From: Dethiobacter alkaliphilus
GTDB taxonomy: Bacteria; Bacillota; Dethiobacteria; DTU022; UBA8154
DNA: 64,000 nt
NCBI GenBank assembly: GCA_016841605.1
Contig: JAENYV010000003.1
Location: 197,064 to 261,063, forward strand
Reading direction: 5' to 3'
Under the pieces are notes generated by a model. The model made no database searches and had not been told where the DNA came from. It saw only the letters and a program-made list of their open reading frames with translations. Numbering within the stretch: the stretch's first letter is position 1; each line of letters opens with the position of its first letter. A program made the position numbers and the translations under genes. Shown here piece by piece: positions 7,129 to 16,200 of the stretch.

Positions 7129-8142
7129 TTGGCAAGAAAAATTTGGCTTTGCTTATCTCTTGTCATTATGCTTTTTGTCCTGGTTGGATGCGGAGGAACA
7201 AGCCCTGTGGATCAACCCGGACCGAATGAGGGAGCAACAGAAGCAACAAATGAAGACGAAATACCGAATGATGGAAAACCAATAAATATTGCCGTATTAA
7301 AAGGCCCGACAGGTATGGGAATTGTTAAACTTATGGGGGAAGAAAACTATAATATTCAAGTTCTGGGAAGCCCGGATGACCTGATCGGCAAAATTATTAC
7401 CGGTGAAGTTGACCTGGCTGCAGTGCCGCCCAATCTTGCTGCCATTCTTTACCAAAACACGAGACAAAAAATTAAACTGCTCGCCGTTCATACCCTCGGG
7501 GCTTTATATATACTGGAAAATGGCGAAAATATTACGTCACTGGAAGATCTCCAAGGAAGGACATTATATGTCAGCGGTAAAGGCGCGACACCTGATTATG
7601 TAATTCAATACTTGCTGAAAGAACATGGATTAGTTCCCGGAAAAGACGTTACTCTTGATTACATCTCTCAGCATACGGATCTCGCGGCAATTATGGCCGC
7701 GGGACAGCATGACCTTGCTTTACTGCCTCAGCCTCATGTAACAAGTGTTCTCATGCAAAATAAGGATGTTAGAATTGCTCTTGATTTAAACAAAGAATGG
7801 AAAAATGTCCTAAATAAAGAGCTTACCATGGGAGTCCTCATCGGACAAAAAGATTTTATCGACAATAATCAAAACACTTTAGTCGCTTTTCTGCAAGAAT
7901 ATGAGCAGTCTATTCAATTTGTGAATAACAATATGGCGGAAGCAGCAGAACTTATCGCGCAAAACGGAATTCTGCCGAATGCTGAAATTGCCGAAAAAGC
8001 CATTCCTTACTGCAATATTGTCTATATTGATGCTCAGCAAGGCAAAGCATATTTAGAAAACTTTTACAGCATACTATATGACTTTAATCCTGACTCAATC
8101 GGGGGAAAAATTCCGGATGATGAATTTTACTACTCACAATAA
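7129..8142 (+). CDS. NMT1/THI5-like ABC transporter substrate-binding lipoprotein
   Basis: Extracytoplasmic solute-binding lipoprotein of the NMT1/THI5/SsuA superfamily. The TTG at 7129 follows AAAGGGGGAAG and begins a lipoprotein signal with lipobox LVGC; a Gly/Glu/Asn-rich linker follows. The binding domain contains INIAVLKGPTGMGIVKLM, VDLAAVPPNLAAIL and GRTLYVSGKGATPDYVI, typical of proteins binding small planar or sulfonate-like ligands. About 337 aa. Its gene is followed by overlapping permease and ATPase genes, so this is a complete importer. The ligand is unknown; linkage to a hydrogenase-system regulator hints at a cofactor precursor or metal-chelate, which is inference. Confidence 0.88.
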   Translation: MARKIWLCLSLVIMLFVLVGCGGTSPVDQPGPNEGATEATNEDEIPNDGKPINIAVLKGPTGMGIVKLMGEENYNIQVLGSPDDLIGKIITGEVDLAAVPPNLAAILYQNTRQKIKLLAVHTLGALYILENGENITSLEDLQGRTLYVSGKGATPDYVIQYLLKEHGLVPGKDVTLDYISQHTDLAAIMAAGQHDLALLPQPHVTSVLMQNKDVRIALDLNKEWKNVLNKELTMGVLIGQKDFIDNNQNTLVAFLQEYEQSIQFVNNNMAEAAELIAQNGILPNAEIAEKAIPYCNIVYIDAQQGKAYLENFYSILYDFNPDSIGGKIPDDEFYYSQ

Positions 8143-8890
8143 AAAATTTCTTTTTAATCTCGTCGCCATCCTTTTCTGGCTTGCCGTCTGGCAGGCCATT
8201 TATCTTGTTGTGCAAAATAATATTTTAATCCCTGCCCCCCTTGAAGTGTTCTCTCGTCTCAGAGAGCTGGTTTTACTGAAATCTTTTTGGCTTAATATCA
8301 TTTTTACTATCTACAGAGTTTTTGTGGGAGTCTGTCTGGCGCTTGCTCTGGGTACTTTTTTAGGTATTTTATCAGGAGTAAACCGCTTCTGTTATGAACT
8401 GCTCTCACCTCTGGTGGTTGCCGTTAAATCTACACCTATTATGTCCTTCATCATTGTTGCCCTGGTGTGGTTCGGCTCGCAAAACGTTCCCATCTTTATT
8501 TGTTTTTTGATTGCTTTTCCCATAATTTGGACGAACATACAAGAAGGAATTACCAATGTAGATAGAAAACTGCTGGAAATGGCCGCAATCTTTCAGGTTT
8601 CCAAACTCATGATCCTCAAAAATATCTATCTGCCGGAAATAAAGCCCTATTTTATTTCCGGGTTTCTAACCATTATCGGCCTTGGTTGGAAGGCTACCGT
8701 AACCGCAGAGGTCTTAAGCCTGCCTGTCCATGCCATTGGAAGCAGGCTTTATGATGCCAGGGTTTTCATTAATGCTGTCGATTTGTTTGCTTTGACCCTG
8801 GCGATTATCGGAATCAGCATGCTCCTTGAAAATATTATTATTAGATTATTTGTCAACTTGCGGGGGAGGAAAATTAACAGTGCCAATTGA
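8117..8890 (+). CDS. ABC transporter permease (SsuC/ThiX-like)
   Basis: Integral membrane subunit with about six hydrophobic segments of the binding-protein-dependent transport family. The EAA-type cytoplasmic loop is seen as LEMAAIFQVSKLMILKNIYLPEI, which docks to the ATPase. The start is ATG 8117 or 8120, 11-14 bases after GGGGGA at 8101-8105; both lie within the 3' end of the lipoprotein gene, so translation is coupled. About 257 aa, normal for the family. It ends 11 bp inside the downstream ATPase gene. Confidence 0.88.
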   Translation: MMNFTTHNKKFLFNLVAILFWLAVWQAIYLVVQNNILIPAPLEVFSRLRELVLLKSFWLNIIFTIYRVFVGVCLALALGTFLGILSGVNRFCYELLSPLVVAVKSTPIMSFIIVALVWFGSQNVPIFICFLIAFPIIWTNIQEGITNVDRKLLEMAAIFQVSKLMILKNIYLPEIKPYFISGFLTIIGLGWKATVTAEVLSLPVHAIGSRLYDARVFINAVDLFALTLAIIGISMLLENIIIRLFVNLRGRKINSAN

Positions 8891-9461
8891 AATTAAAAAT
8901 TTAAACAAATCATATAACGGCCTGCAAGTAATTAAAAACTATCATTTTACCTTTCAAGAAGGCAAGATCTATTGTCTCTATGGACCTTCGGGATGCGGAA
9001 AAACGACTCTTCTGCATATTATTGCAGGAATTCTTCCCTTTAATAGCGGCACAATTACGGGAACGGAAAAAAAAAGAATTGCCGTAGTTTTTCAGGAAGA
9101 CCGCTTATTGCCCTGGCTTACGGCAGAGGAGAATATAAAATTTGTTCTGGGCAACAAACATTTTGACGCAGGAAAATACCTGGAAGTCGTGGGTCTCAAG
9201 GAATTTAAAAAATATCATCCCCATCAGTTAAGCGGAGGGATGAAGAGAAGAGTAGCGATAGCGAGAGCACTCGCTTATCATGGTCAAGTCCTGCTGATGG
9301 ATGAACCTTTTAAGGGGATTGACGAAGAAGTTAAAAGATATATTATGGATAGCATTTTAAAAGAAAAAGAGCAAATCGTTATTTTCTCCACACATAATCT
9401 GCAAGAAGCCGCCTACATGGCTCATGAAACAATAAAATTTACTAATAAAATACACAACTAA
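8880..9461 (+). CDS. ABC transporter ATP-binding protein
   Basis: Nucleotide-binding subunit that powers the importer. Seen: Walker A GPSGCGKTT, Q-loop VFQEDRLLPWLT, signature LSGGMKRR, Walker B VLLMDEPFKGID, and H-loop STHNLQEA. GTG at 8880 is preceded by GGGGGAGGA and gives about 193 aa, shorter than the usual 240-260 of SsuB/TauB relatives, mainly because the C-terminal extension is absent. All catalytic motifs are intact. It is the last gene of the operon and converges with acpS. Confidence 0.9.
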   Translation: MPIEIKNLNKSYNGLQVIKNYHFTFQEGKIYCLYGPSGCGKTTLLHIIAGILPFNSGTITGTEKKRIAVVFQEDRLLPWLTAEENIKFVLGNKHFDAGKYLEVVGLKEFKKYHPHQLSGGMKRRVAIARALAYHGQVLLMDEPFKGIDEEVKRYIMDSILKEKEQIVIFSTHNLQEAAYMAHETIKFTNKIHN

Positions 9462-9469
9462 TATACCGG

Positions 9470-9856
9470 TTAGCAATCGTCTTTATAGGCAACAGCTGTC
9501 GCGGCCGCATATAAACCGTCATGACTCATGGAGACGTGCACTCCTTTAATCCCGTTTTTTCCCGCCCAGGATGCTGCCTTTCCCCCTAAAAAAACAACCG
9601 GTTTACCCCGGGAATCAGGAAATATTTCGATCTCTCGCCAGTTGATTAAGCCGATACCACATCCCAGAGCTTTGGCAACGGCTTCCTTGGCGGCAAATCT
9701 AGCCGCAATGGAAGGAAAGGGATTTCTTTTTTTTACGAGGGACTCCATCTCTTTTTCAGTAAACAGTCTTTTAAGAAAACGCTCCGGCCTTCGTCGGCAT
9801 GCTTGAGTTACCCGCTCAATCCGAATTAGATCTATCCCGACTCCTTTAACGGGCAA
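9470..9856 (-). CDS. acpS: holo-[acyl-carrier-protein] synthase
   Basis: Transfers the 4'-phosphopantetheine arm of CoA to apo-ACP for fatty acid synthesis; a cytoplasmic trimer in known relatives. The 128-aa protein shows the metal-binding GIDLIRIERV motif, FTEKEM, and RFAAKEAVAKALG, which are diagnostic. TTG at 9856 is the likely start, with AGGAGGGGG about 8 bases upstream. The gene converges with the ABC operon and lies downstream of the interrupted YyaL-type gene on the same strand, 150 bp away. A weak hairpin followed by a T-run (about 9946-9965) lies in that gap. Confidence 0.95.
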   Translation of the reverse strand: MPVKGVGIDLIRIERVTQACRRRPERFLKRLFTEKEMESLVKKRNPFPSIAARFAAKEAVAKALGCGIGLINWREIEIFPDSRGKPVVFLGGKAASWAGKNGIKGVHVSMSHDGLYAAATAVAYKDDC

Positions 9857-10006
9857 AGTAATACCCCCTCCTGGCGGTAAAAATCGTAAAAATGCATTGC
9901 CTGTTATTCTACAGGGAGGCGAGGAGCTCCTTAATAATTTAAAAAAGCGGCGCAGGCATCTCCCCGCATCTCTGCAAAATTATGTCAACCATTCTTCGTT
10001 GTTCTC

Positions 10007-12137
10007 TTATTTCGGCTGCCGGCTCCTGACCCCTTGAGCAGTTAGGATTTTCTCCAACTCATCCGGACTGGTAAGAGGTGCCCGGCAGGAAAAATTCTCA
10101 CAAATGTAGAGAGCCGGTTTTCCGTCCACAAACCCTTTCTCCTTAACCGGAGGGGAAATCTTTTCGAGCTCATAACCTGCCTTTTGCTCAGGACTGTGGA
10201 AAAGAAATACCTTGCGGGGGAGAAAACGCTTTTGAATAACTCGCAGCAGTTCCCGGACACGATCTTCCTCCGTGCCGGTTCCCACCAACACCATCTCCCG
10301 GACAGGACCCAGGGAAAAATCAAGGGCAGTGAGCATGGCAGTATAATTGGATGGGGCCCGGTTTATAAAAGCAGAAAAATACTCCATCAACTGGAGCGCC
10401 TTATTTCTCATCTCTTCTTCTCCGGTAAAAGATGCAATGCGGAGCATATTCTGCGCTGCAACGGAATTTCCCGAAGGCAAGGCTCCATCATAAGCATCTT
10501 TGTCTGTAAGGGGAAGTTCCTCTTCGGTCTGTTTACTGCTAAAAAAAAGACCTCCGTTTTGCTCATCCCAGAAAAGTTCCATCATGCGACTGTTCAAAGA
10601 AAGAGCTTCAGCAAGGTAACGGGGCTGCAAATCTGCTTCATAAAGATCCAGCAAGCCGGCTACCAGAAAGACGTAATCTTCGAGAAATCCCTGAAAAGCA
10701 GCTTCCCCCTGGCGATAGCGGTGTAAAAGACGGTTATCCCTTTGCAAATGGGAGAGGATAAAATCCGCCGCCCGGGAGGCTGAACGGGTATAAATATCTC
10801 CTCCTAAAACCTGTCCTCCCCTGGCCAGGGCACTGATCATTAACCCGTTCCAGGATGTGAGAATTTTGTCATCGAGAGAAGGCCTGACCCTTTCGGCTCT
10901 CTTCTGCAATAATGTTTTACGGGAATCTTCCAGGAGAAAAAACCACTGTCTGGCGTTTATATTGCGCTCTCGGATAAAAGATGACTCCTCTTCCGGTAAA
11001 AATAGGACATTATTTCCCTCTTCAAAATTGCCTTCTTCCGTAACACCAAAAAAGGAACAGAACAATTCTCCCGCCTCTGCTCCCAATATTTTTAGGATTT
11101 CGGACTTTTTCCAGACGTAATACTTGCCTTCAACCCCTTCACTTTCCGCATTCTCCGCGGTATAAAAGCCTCCCTCCGGAGACTGCATCTCTTCCAAAAC
11201 GTAAGTAAAAATCTTGCTTGCCGTATCGGCAAAATCCCTTTTACCTGTTATCTGGAAAGCGTCCAGGTAAACCATGGAGAGCAGGGCCTGGTCATAAAGC
11301 ATCTTTTCAAAATGGGGGACCAGCCACTTTTCATCCACACTATAGCGGTGAAAACCATATCCCAGTTGATCAAAAATACCTCCTCTTGCCATAGCCTCCA
11401 GGGTATGGAGCACCGCTTTTAAGGCGCCCTCATCTCCGCTACGGTCCCACCAGCGGAGCAGAAACGCAGGAACGGAAGGAACGGGAAACTTGGGTGCTTT
11501 ACCAAAACCGCCGTTTACCCTGTCATATTGCCCCAGTATCTCTTCGGCTGCCTTTTCAAGCGTTTCTTCTCCCGGCATGTGGTCAGGACGGTTTTCACGT
11601 CCACTTTCCCGCAGGGCCTCAAAAATTTTCGTTCCTGCTTCATCCAGGCCGGAACCTTCCGATACCCAGGTTTCCACAATCTTGAGCAGAACTTCTTTTA
11701 AACCGGGTAGATTAAATTTTCGCTCCTTGGGAAAATAAGTCCCGGCAAAAAAGGGATTTTTTAAAGGGGTCAGAAAAACGGTGAGAGGCCACCCCCCATG
11801 GCCATTGAGGGCCTGACAGACCTTCATATAGATATTATCAATGTCCGGACGTTCCTCCCTGTCTACTTTGATAGATATGTAATGTTCATTGAGAATCGCG
11901 GCGATTTCCTCATCCTCGAACGATTCTCTGGCCATATTATGGCACCAGTGACAAGTCGATTATATGTATACCACCTCACGAATACCCAATAGACAGGAAA
12001 ACAGGCTTACCTTCTTCTTGTGCTGTCTTAAATGCTTCTTCACCCCAGGGATACCAGTTTACGGGATTATAAGCGTGCTGAAGAAGATAAGGTGACTTCT
12101 CATTGATAAGTCTATTGGGTTTACCGTTTGGTTTCAT
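10007..12137 (-). pseudogene. YyaL/DUF255 thioredoxin-domain protein gene interrupted by a 22-bp insertion
   Basis: Family with an N-terminal thioredoxin-like domain (DUF255) and a (alpha/alpha)6-barrel C-terminal region, like B. subtilis YyaL and eukaryotic SPATA20. The true start is ATG 12137, behind AGGAGGTGGTGCCCA. The frame reads through [19 protein letters not shown] and FLSIGYS, then meets TGA. Removing 22 bp (11957-11978) restores GYSTCHWCHNMARESFED, the family's active-site motif, and gives an unbroken 702-codon gene. The remaining 642 codons show no other disruption. It is therefore either a very recent pseudogene, an assembly artefact, or a gene read by ribosomal bypassing. Function of intact relatives is poorly defined. 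Confidence 0.85.
11957..11978 (-). other. 22-bp interrupting insertion with matched TCG codons
   Basis: In the coding direction the gene reads TAT TCG, then the inserted TGAGGTGGTATACATATAA, then a second TCG, then ACT TGT CAC TGG TGC. The gap begins with a stop codon and is bounded by identical TCG triplets (CGA on the plus strand), equivalent to 19 bp plus a 3-bp duplication. It contains a Shine-Dalgarno-like GAGGTGG. It falls exactly before the CxxC motif. Confidence 0.8.
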
Positions 12138-12509
12138 TGGGCACCACCTCCTAAATAATTTTTATTTTATTATAATACCCTGTATCTTTTATTCCATAAG
12201 TGACCGGCAGTAATTTCAGCCACTCACCTGATTTTACTTCATAGATTCAGCATGGGTCAAGCATTGAATCCTCAATGGAGCAAGTAAAAATCGTCCTTTT
12301 TAAAGTATACAGAAGCTTAATTATTTTTGTATCTGATAAAGAGCGTATCTTTTCAAAAAAATAAAAAATGCGCATTTATTAGCGCGGTTAATTCATATTT
12401 CGTTTTTTAGTACTATACATATAGAACGATAATTTATTGACATAATTGTGCGATAAACATATTATATTAGTGTAACAATCATAATAAAATCCGTAAGGAG
12501 GCTCTTATC
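12138..12509. other. non-coding stretch upstream of the toxin-antitoxin pair
   Basis: 372 bp without a supportable gene. It holds the ribosome site of the YyaL-type gene at its left end, a 12-bp perfect palindrome AAATGCGCATTT at 12366-12377, and the promoter of the toxin-antitoxin operon at 12437-12465. Base composition is AT-rich towards the right. Confidence 0.5.
12437..12465 (+). promoter_or_regulatory. sigma-A-type promoter of the toxin-antitoxin operon
   Basis: TTGACA (12437-12442) and TATTAT (12460-12465) are separated by 17 bp. The antitoxin start lies 45 bp downstream. ATTGT (12445-12449) and ACAAT (about 12475-12479) form a loose inverted repeat around the -10 box that could serve autoregulation. 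Confidence 0.7.
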
Positions 12510-12728
12510 GTGATCATTACTGCCACCGAATTAAAAACAAATATCGGCAAATACCTTCAATTGGCGGAAACAGAAGATATCATAATCACTAAAAACAACA
12601 AACCGGTTGTTAAGCTGACGAACTTAAAGGAAAATAAGCTCGAGCTACTTGATAGCCTTGTGGGGATCGCGAAGGACGACGGCTATACATTGGATGACGC
12701 CAAAAAGGAGCGGTTATCCGAACAATGA
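12510..12728 (+). CDS. Phd/YefM-type antitoxin
   Basis: 72-aa antitoxin. The N-terminal DNA-binding half has the Phd/YefM pattern (MIITATELKTNIGKYLQLAE, then IIITKNNKPVVKLTNL). The C-terminal tail (residues ~45-72) is charged and probably neutralises the toxin. GTG at 12510 follows AAGGAGG at 12495-12501. It overlaps the toxin start by 4 bp, the usual arrangement for such pairs. Relatives repress their own promoter, and a good promoter is present upstream. Confidence 0.88.
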   Translation: MIITATELKTNIGKYLQLAETEDIIITKNNKPVVKLTNLKENKLELLDSLVGIAKDDGYTLDDAKKERLSEQ

Positions 12729-13153
12729 AGATATTTATCGATACCAATATCGTTCTTGATGTATTATTACACCGCACTGATTTTTTTGATGCCTCCTATA
12801 ATGTGTTAAAGCTGGCTGCCCTCGACAAAACTAAAGCCTTCGTTACCGCCAACAGCATCACCGACATTTATTACATTTTGCATCGGGCAAACAAGGATCA
12901 CGTAAAATCTAAGGATGCCATTGTTAAGTTGCTAAGCCTTGTCGGTATTGCTGACGTACTTGCTTCCGATATTATAAACTCACTATTAAGCAAAGTGACA
13001 GATTTTGAAGACGCTCTAGTCGGGGCAATTGCCAAAAGAGTAAAAGCTCATTATATCGTTACCCGCAATACAAAGGATTTTGAAAAATCTCCGGTGCCTG
13101 CCATCGACCCGCAAGACTTCCTCATAAAGTTAGAAAGTGGAGGGCAGGCTTGA
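12725..13153 (+). CDS. PIN-domain toxin (VapC-like ribonuclease)
   Basis: 142-aa PIN-domain protein, expected to cleave RNA when not held by its antitoxin. Acidic metal-binding positions are visible: Asp6 in FIDTNIVLD, a mid-protein acidic position in TANSITDIYYI, Asp in FEDALVGAIA, and Asp in TRNTKDF. The start ATG overlaps the antitoxin stop (ATGA). The pair stands alone on the plus strand between two minus-strand operons, consistent with independent acquisition. Biological target is unknown. Confidence 0.88.
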   Translation: MKIFIDTNIVLDVLLHRTDFFDASYNVLKLAALDKTKAFVTANSITDIYYILHRANKDHVKSKDAIVKLLSLVGIADVLASDIINSLLSKVTDFEDALVGAIAKRVKAHYIVTRNTKDFEKSPVPAIDPQDFLIKLESGGQA

Positions 13154-13238
13154 ATTGTGCATTGTTGTTGTTCTCTAAAAATCGCTCACCGATTAGTTTA
13201 TTTTGGAAAGATCTCTATTGACTGGTTCTGGATAATTT

Positions 13239-16200
13239 TTAACGTGTCCCCAAATTATTCTCCGACTTAGAACTTTCATCAGCATTTTGCCGGGACTCTC
13301 TCCGGTATTTCTCCGTCAGACTTCTTAGCTTCCCGGCAAGTTCCTCCGTAAGGACGCCTCCCGGAAAACGCCAGAGCCAGTTTCCTTCCGCGGTTCCCGG
13401 AGTATTCATACGTGCCTCGGAATCCAGCCCCAGGATATCCTGCAAAGGGATAATGACTGTCCGCGCATCGCTGCGCATGGCAAGCTCAATAAAGTACCAG
13501 GAAATTTCCGTTTTATCCGCCGGTGTCTTCGCGGGCCGGCCTTTCCTCTCCTTTTCGTACCATCCCACAAGCGTATCGTTATCATGGGTTCCCGTATAAA
13601 GGAAAGTCTCTTTTTCGGAAAGGGGAAAGGCAAACCGCCGGTCCATCCGGGGTTTCATCATGAATTGCAAAACCTTCATTCCCGGGAAACCCAGTTTTAT
13701 TTTCATTTCTTCCACTTCCGGGGTAATATCTCCCAAATCCTCCGCGATAACAGGAAAATCACCCAAAGCTTCTTTCAAACGGAAGAAAAAGTCTTCTCCC
13801 GGACCTTTAACCCAATGACCTTTGACGGCATCTTTTTCGCCCGCTGGGACTTCCCAATATGCTTCAAAACCCCGGAAATGGTCAATGCGGACGATATCCA
13901 CCAGTTGAAAAAGGACCCGGAAACGCTCCTTCCACCAGCGATAATCGTCTTTTTCCATCTCCGCCCAGCGGTAGTGAGGATTACCCCACAACTGACCAGT
14001 CTCGCTGAAATAATCCGGGGGCACTCCCGCCACTTTTAAAGGATTCCTATTTTGATCCAGTTCAAAGAAAGCAGGGTTGCACCAGACATCACTGCTGTCA
14101 TGGCTGACAAAAATAGGAAGATCTCCGATAATCTTAATGCCTTTTTCCCGGGCACTCTCCTTTAACTCTTTCCACTGGCTGAAAAAGATAAACTGCAGAA
14201 ATTTATGGTACTCAATTTCAGTAGTTAGAGTATTACGATGGGTATTTAGCGCTTCTTCTTCCCGGAAGGCAATGGATTTTTCCCACTGGTTCCACGGTTT
14301 TCCTCCAAACGACTCTTTTAAAGACATAAAGAGAGCATAGTCTTCCAGCCACCCGGCATTTTGCTCACAAAATTCCACATACGCAGGGTTTTGAGGAAGG
14401 GAAGCAAACTTGTGAAAAGCCTTTCTTAAACACTCGCCTTTAATTCTTTTAGCTTCCTCATAATCCACCCGGTCCTCCGGGAAATCCGGAATATTTTCCT
14501 GCTCCAAGCCCGTCAATAATCCCTCATCAACCAATTTTTCAAGGTCAATCAGCATTGGGTTGCCGGCGAAGGCTGAAAAACACTGGTAGGGAGACTCCCC
14601 TGACCCGGGCGGGTTCAAAGGGAGCACCTGCCAAAATTTCTGTCCGCTTTGTACCAAAAAATCAATAAATTGAGAGGCCCCTCTTCCCAGATCTCCGATT
14701 CCGAACCTGGAGGGGAGAGAGGTCGGATGAAGAAGTATGCCGCTTTCTCTGGCGTAATTCAAGTTGGCTGACCACCTGTCACTTAGAAGTAACCTGCATT
14801 CAAGAGGTTTCATAGTCAATTGCAAAGCACCGTTCTGAAGGGAAATTTCCCGGTAATCATCGAAAGGATCAACTACTGATCCGCGGCACCACTGCCCCAG
14901 CTCCAGGGAAACGGGAATATCCTTCTGCAAGTCCCTGTTGAGCAGTATGATGGCGAAATTGTCCATGGCTTTTTTTCCAGTGGCGCCCCGGCCGTTTTCC
15001 AGGAACCTTCCAAAACAGTACAGGCTCCCGGAAGCATAAAGGGAACTCCACCAACCGCTTCGCAGGACATCATAATGATTTCTCAGGGCGATAAGGGTCC
15101 GGTACCATCCCAAAATATTTTCATCTTCCCTGCCCCAGGGATAAGTCCCCCGGTTTAAAGGATCTTCCCCTCCCCCCAGTCCCGCCTCATCACCGTAGTA
15201 AATACAGGGAACACCGGGAAAGGTCATCTGCCAGAGAGAAACCATTTTCAGCCGTTTCACGCTCAATTCTTTTTTCTCCGGCCAGGAAAGCTCACCGGGA
15301 AGTCCGTCTTCCAGTACCGTCAAAATTCGTGCCGTATCATGGCTGCCGATCAGGTTCATAGTACTGTAAAAAGAATCCGGGGGATAATTCTCATAAAGGC
15401 TCATCAGGGCAAGATGAATAGCACCGGCATCCCGCCGGCCCAGGACAAAATCCAGGATAATATTGCGCAGGGGATAATTGGTTACTCCGTCCAGTTCTTC
15501 TCCCAGCAAATACTTCCTTCTCTCTCCATAGCTGATCTTGTTGGAGGCATCATCCCAAACCTCACCGATCAGGATGGAATCAGGGTCCTGCTCTTTTATT
15601 TCTTGATGGAGTTTTTGCAAGAACTCTCCGGGAAGTTCATCGGCCACATCCAGGCGCCACCCCTTAATTCCGGCGCTCATCCAATGTTTCAGGACACTAT
15701 TATCCCCGGAAATGATAAAATCTATGTAGGAGGGGTCCAGTTCATTTACATTGGGAAGGGTATCGATCCCCCACCAGCAGTCGTAGCACGAGGGATACTC
15801 CGTAAAGCGATACCAGTTAAAATACGGTGATCCTTGAGATTGGTAAGCGCCTGTGCCGGGGTAGCTCCCTTCCTTATTAAAGTAGATGCTGTCACTTCCC
15901 GTATGGCTGAAAACACCATCCAGGATGATGTTAATACCCATCTGTTCAGCCTCCGCGCAAAGCTTGGAAAAAAGCTCGTTATCGCCAAACATGGGATCAA
16001 TCTTGTGGTAATTTGCTGTATCGTATTTATGATTGCTCGGTGATTCAAAAATAGGATTAAAGTAGAGCAGGGATACGCCCAGGTTTTTCAGGTAGGCAAG
16101 TTTTTTCCTTACCCCTTGCAGATTGCCCCCAAAAAAATCCCAGCGGATTACTCTGCCTGAAGAAAGATCGCGGATATAAACAGGTGTATTATCCCAGTGG

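Noticed and set aside
11957-11978. In-frame TGA in the YyaL gene read as selenocysteine
   Set aside because: Reading through TGA leads to frameshifted sequence and a TAA soon after; only removal of 22 nt restores the family motif, and no SECIS-like hairpin is evident.
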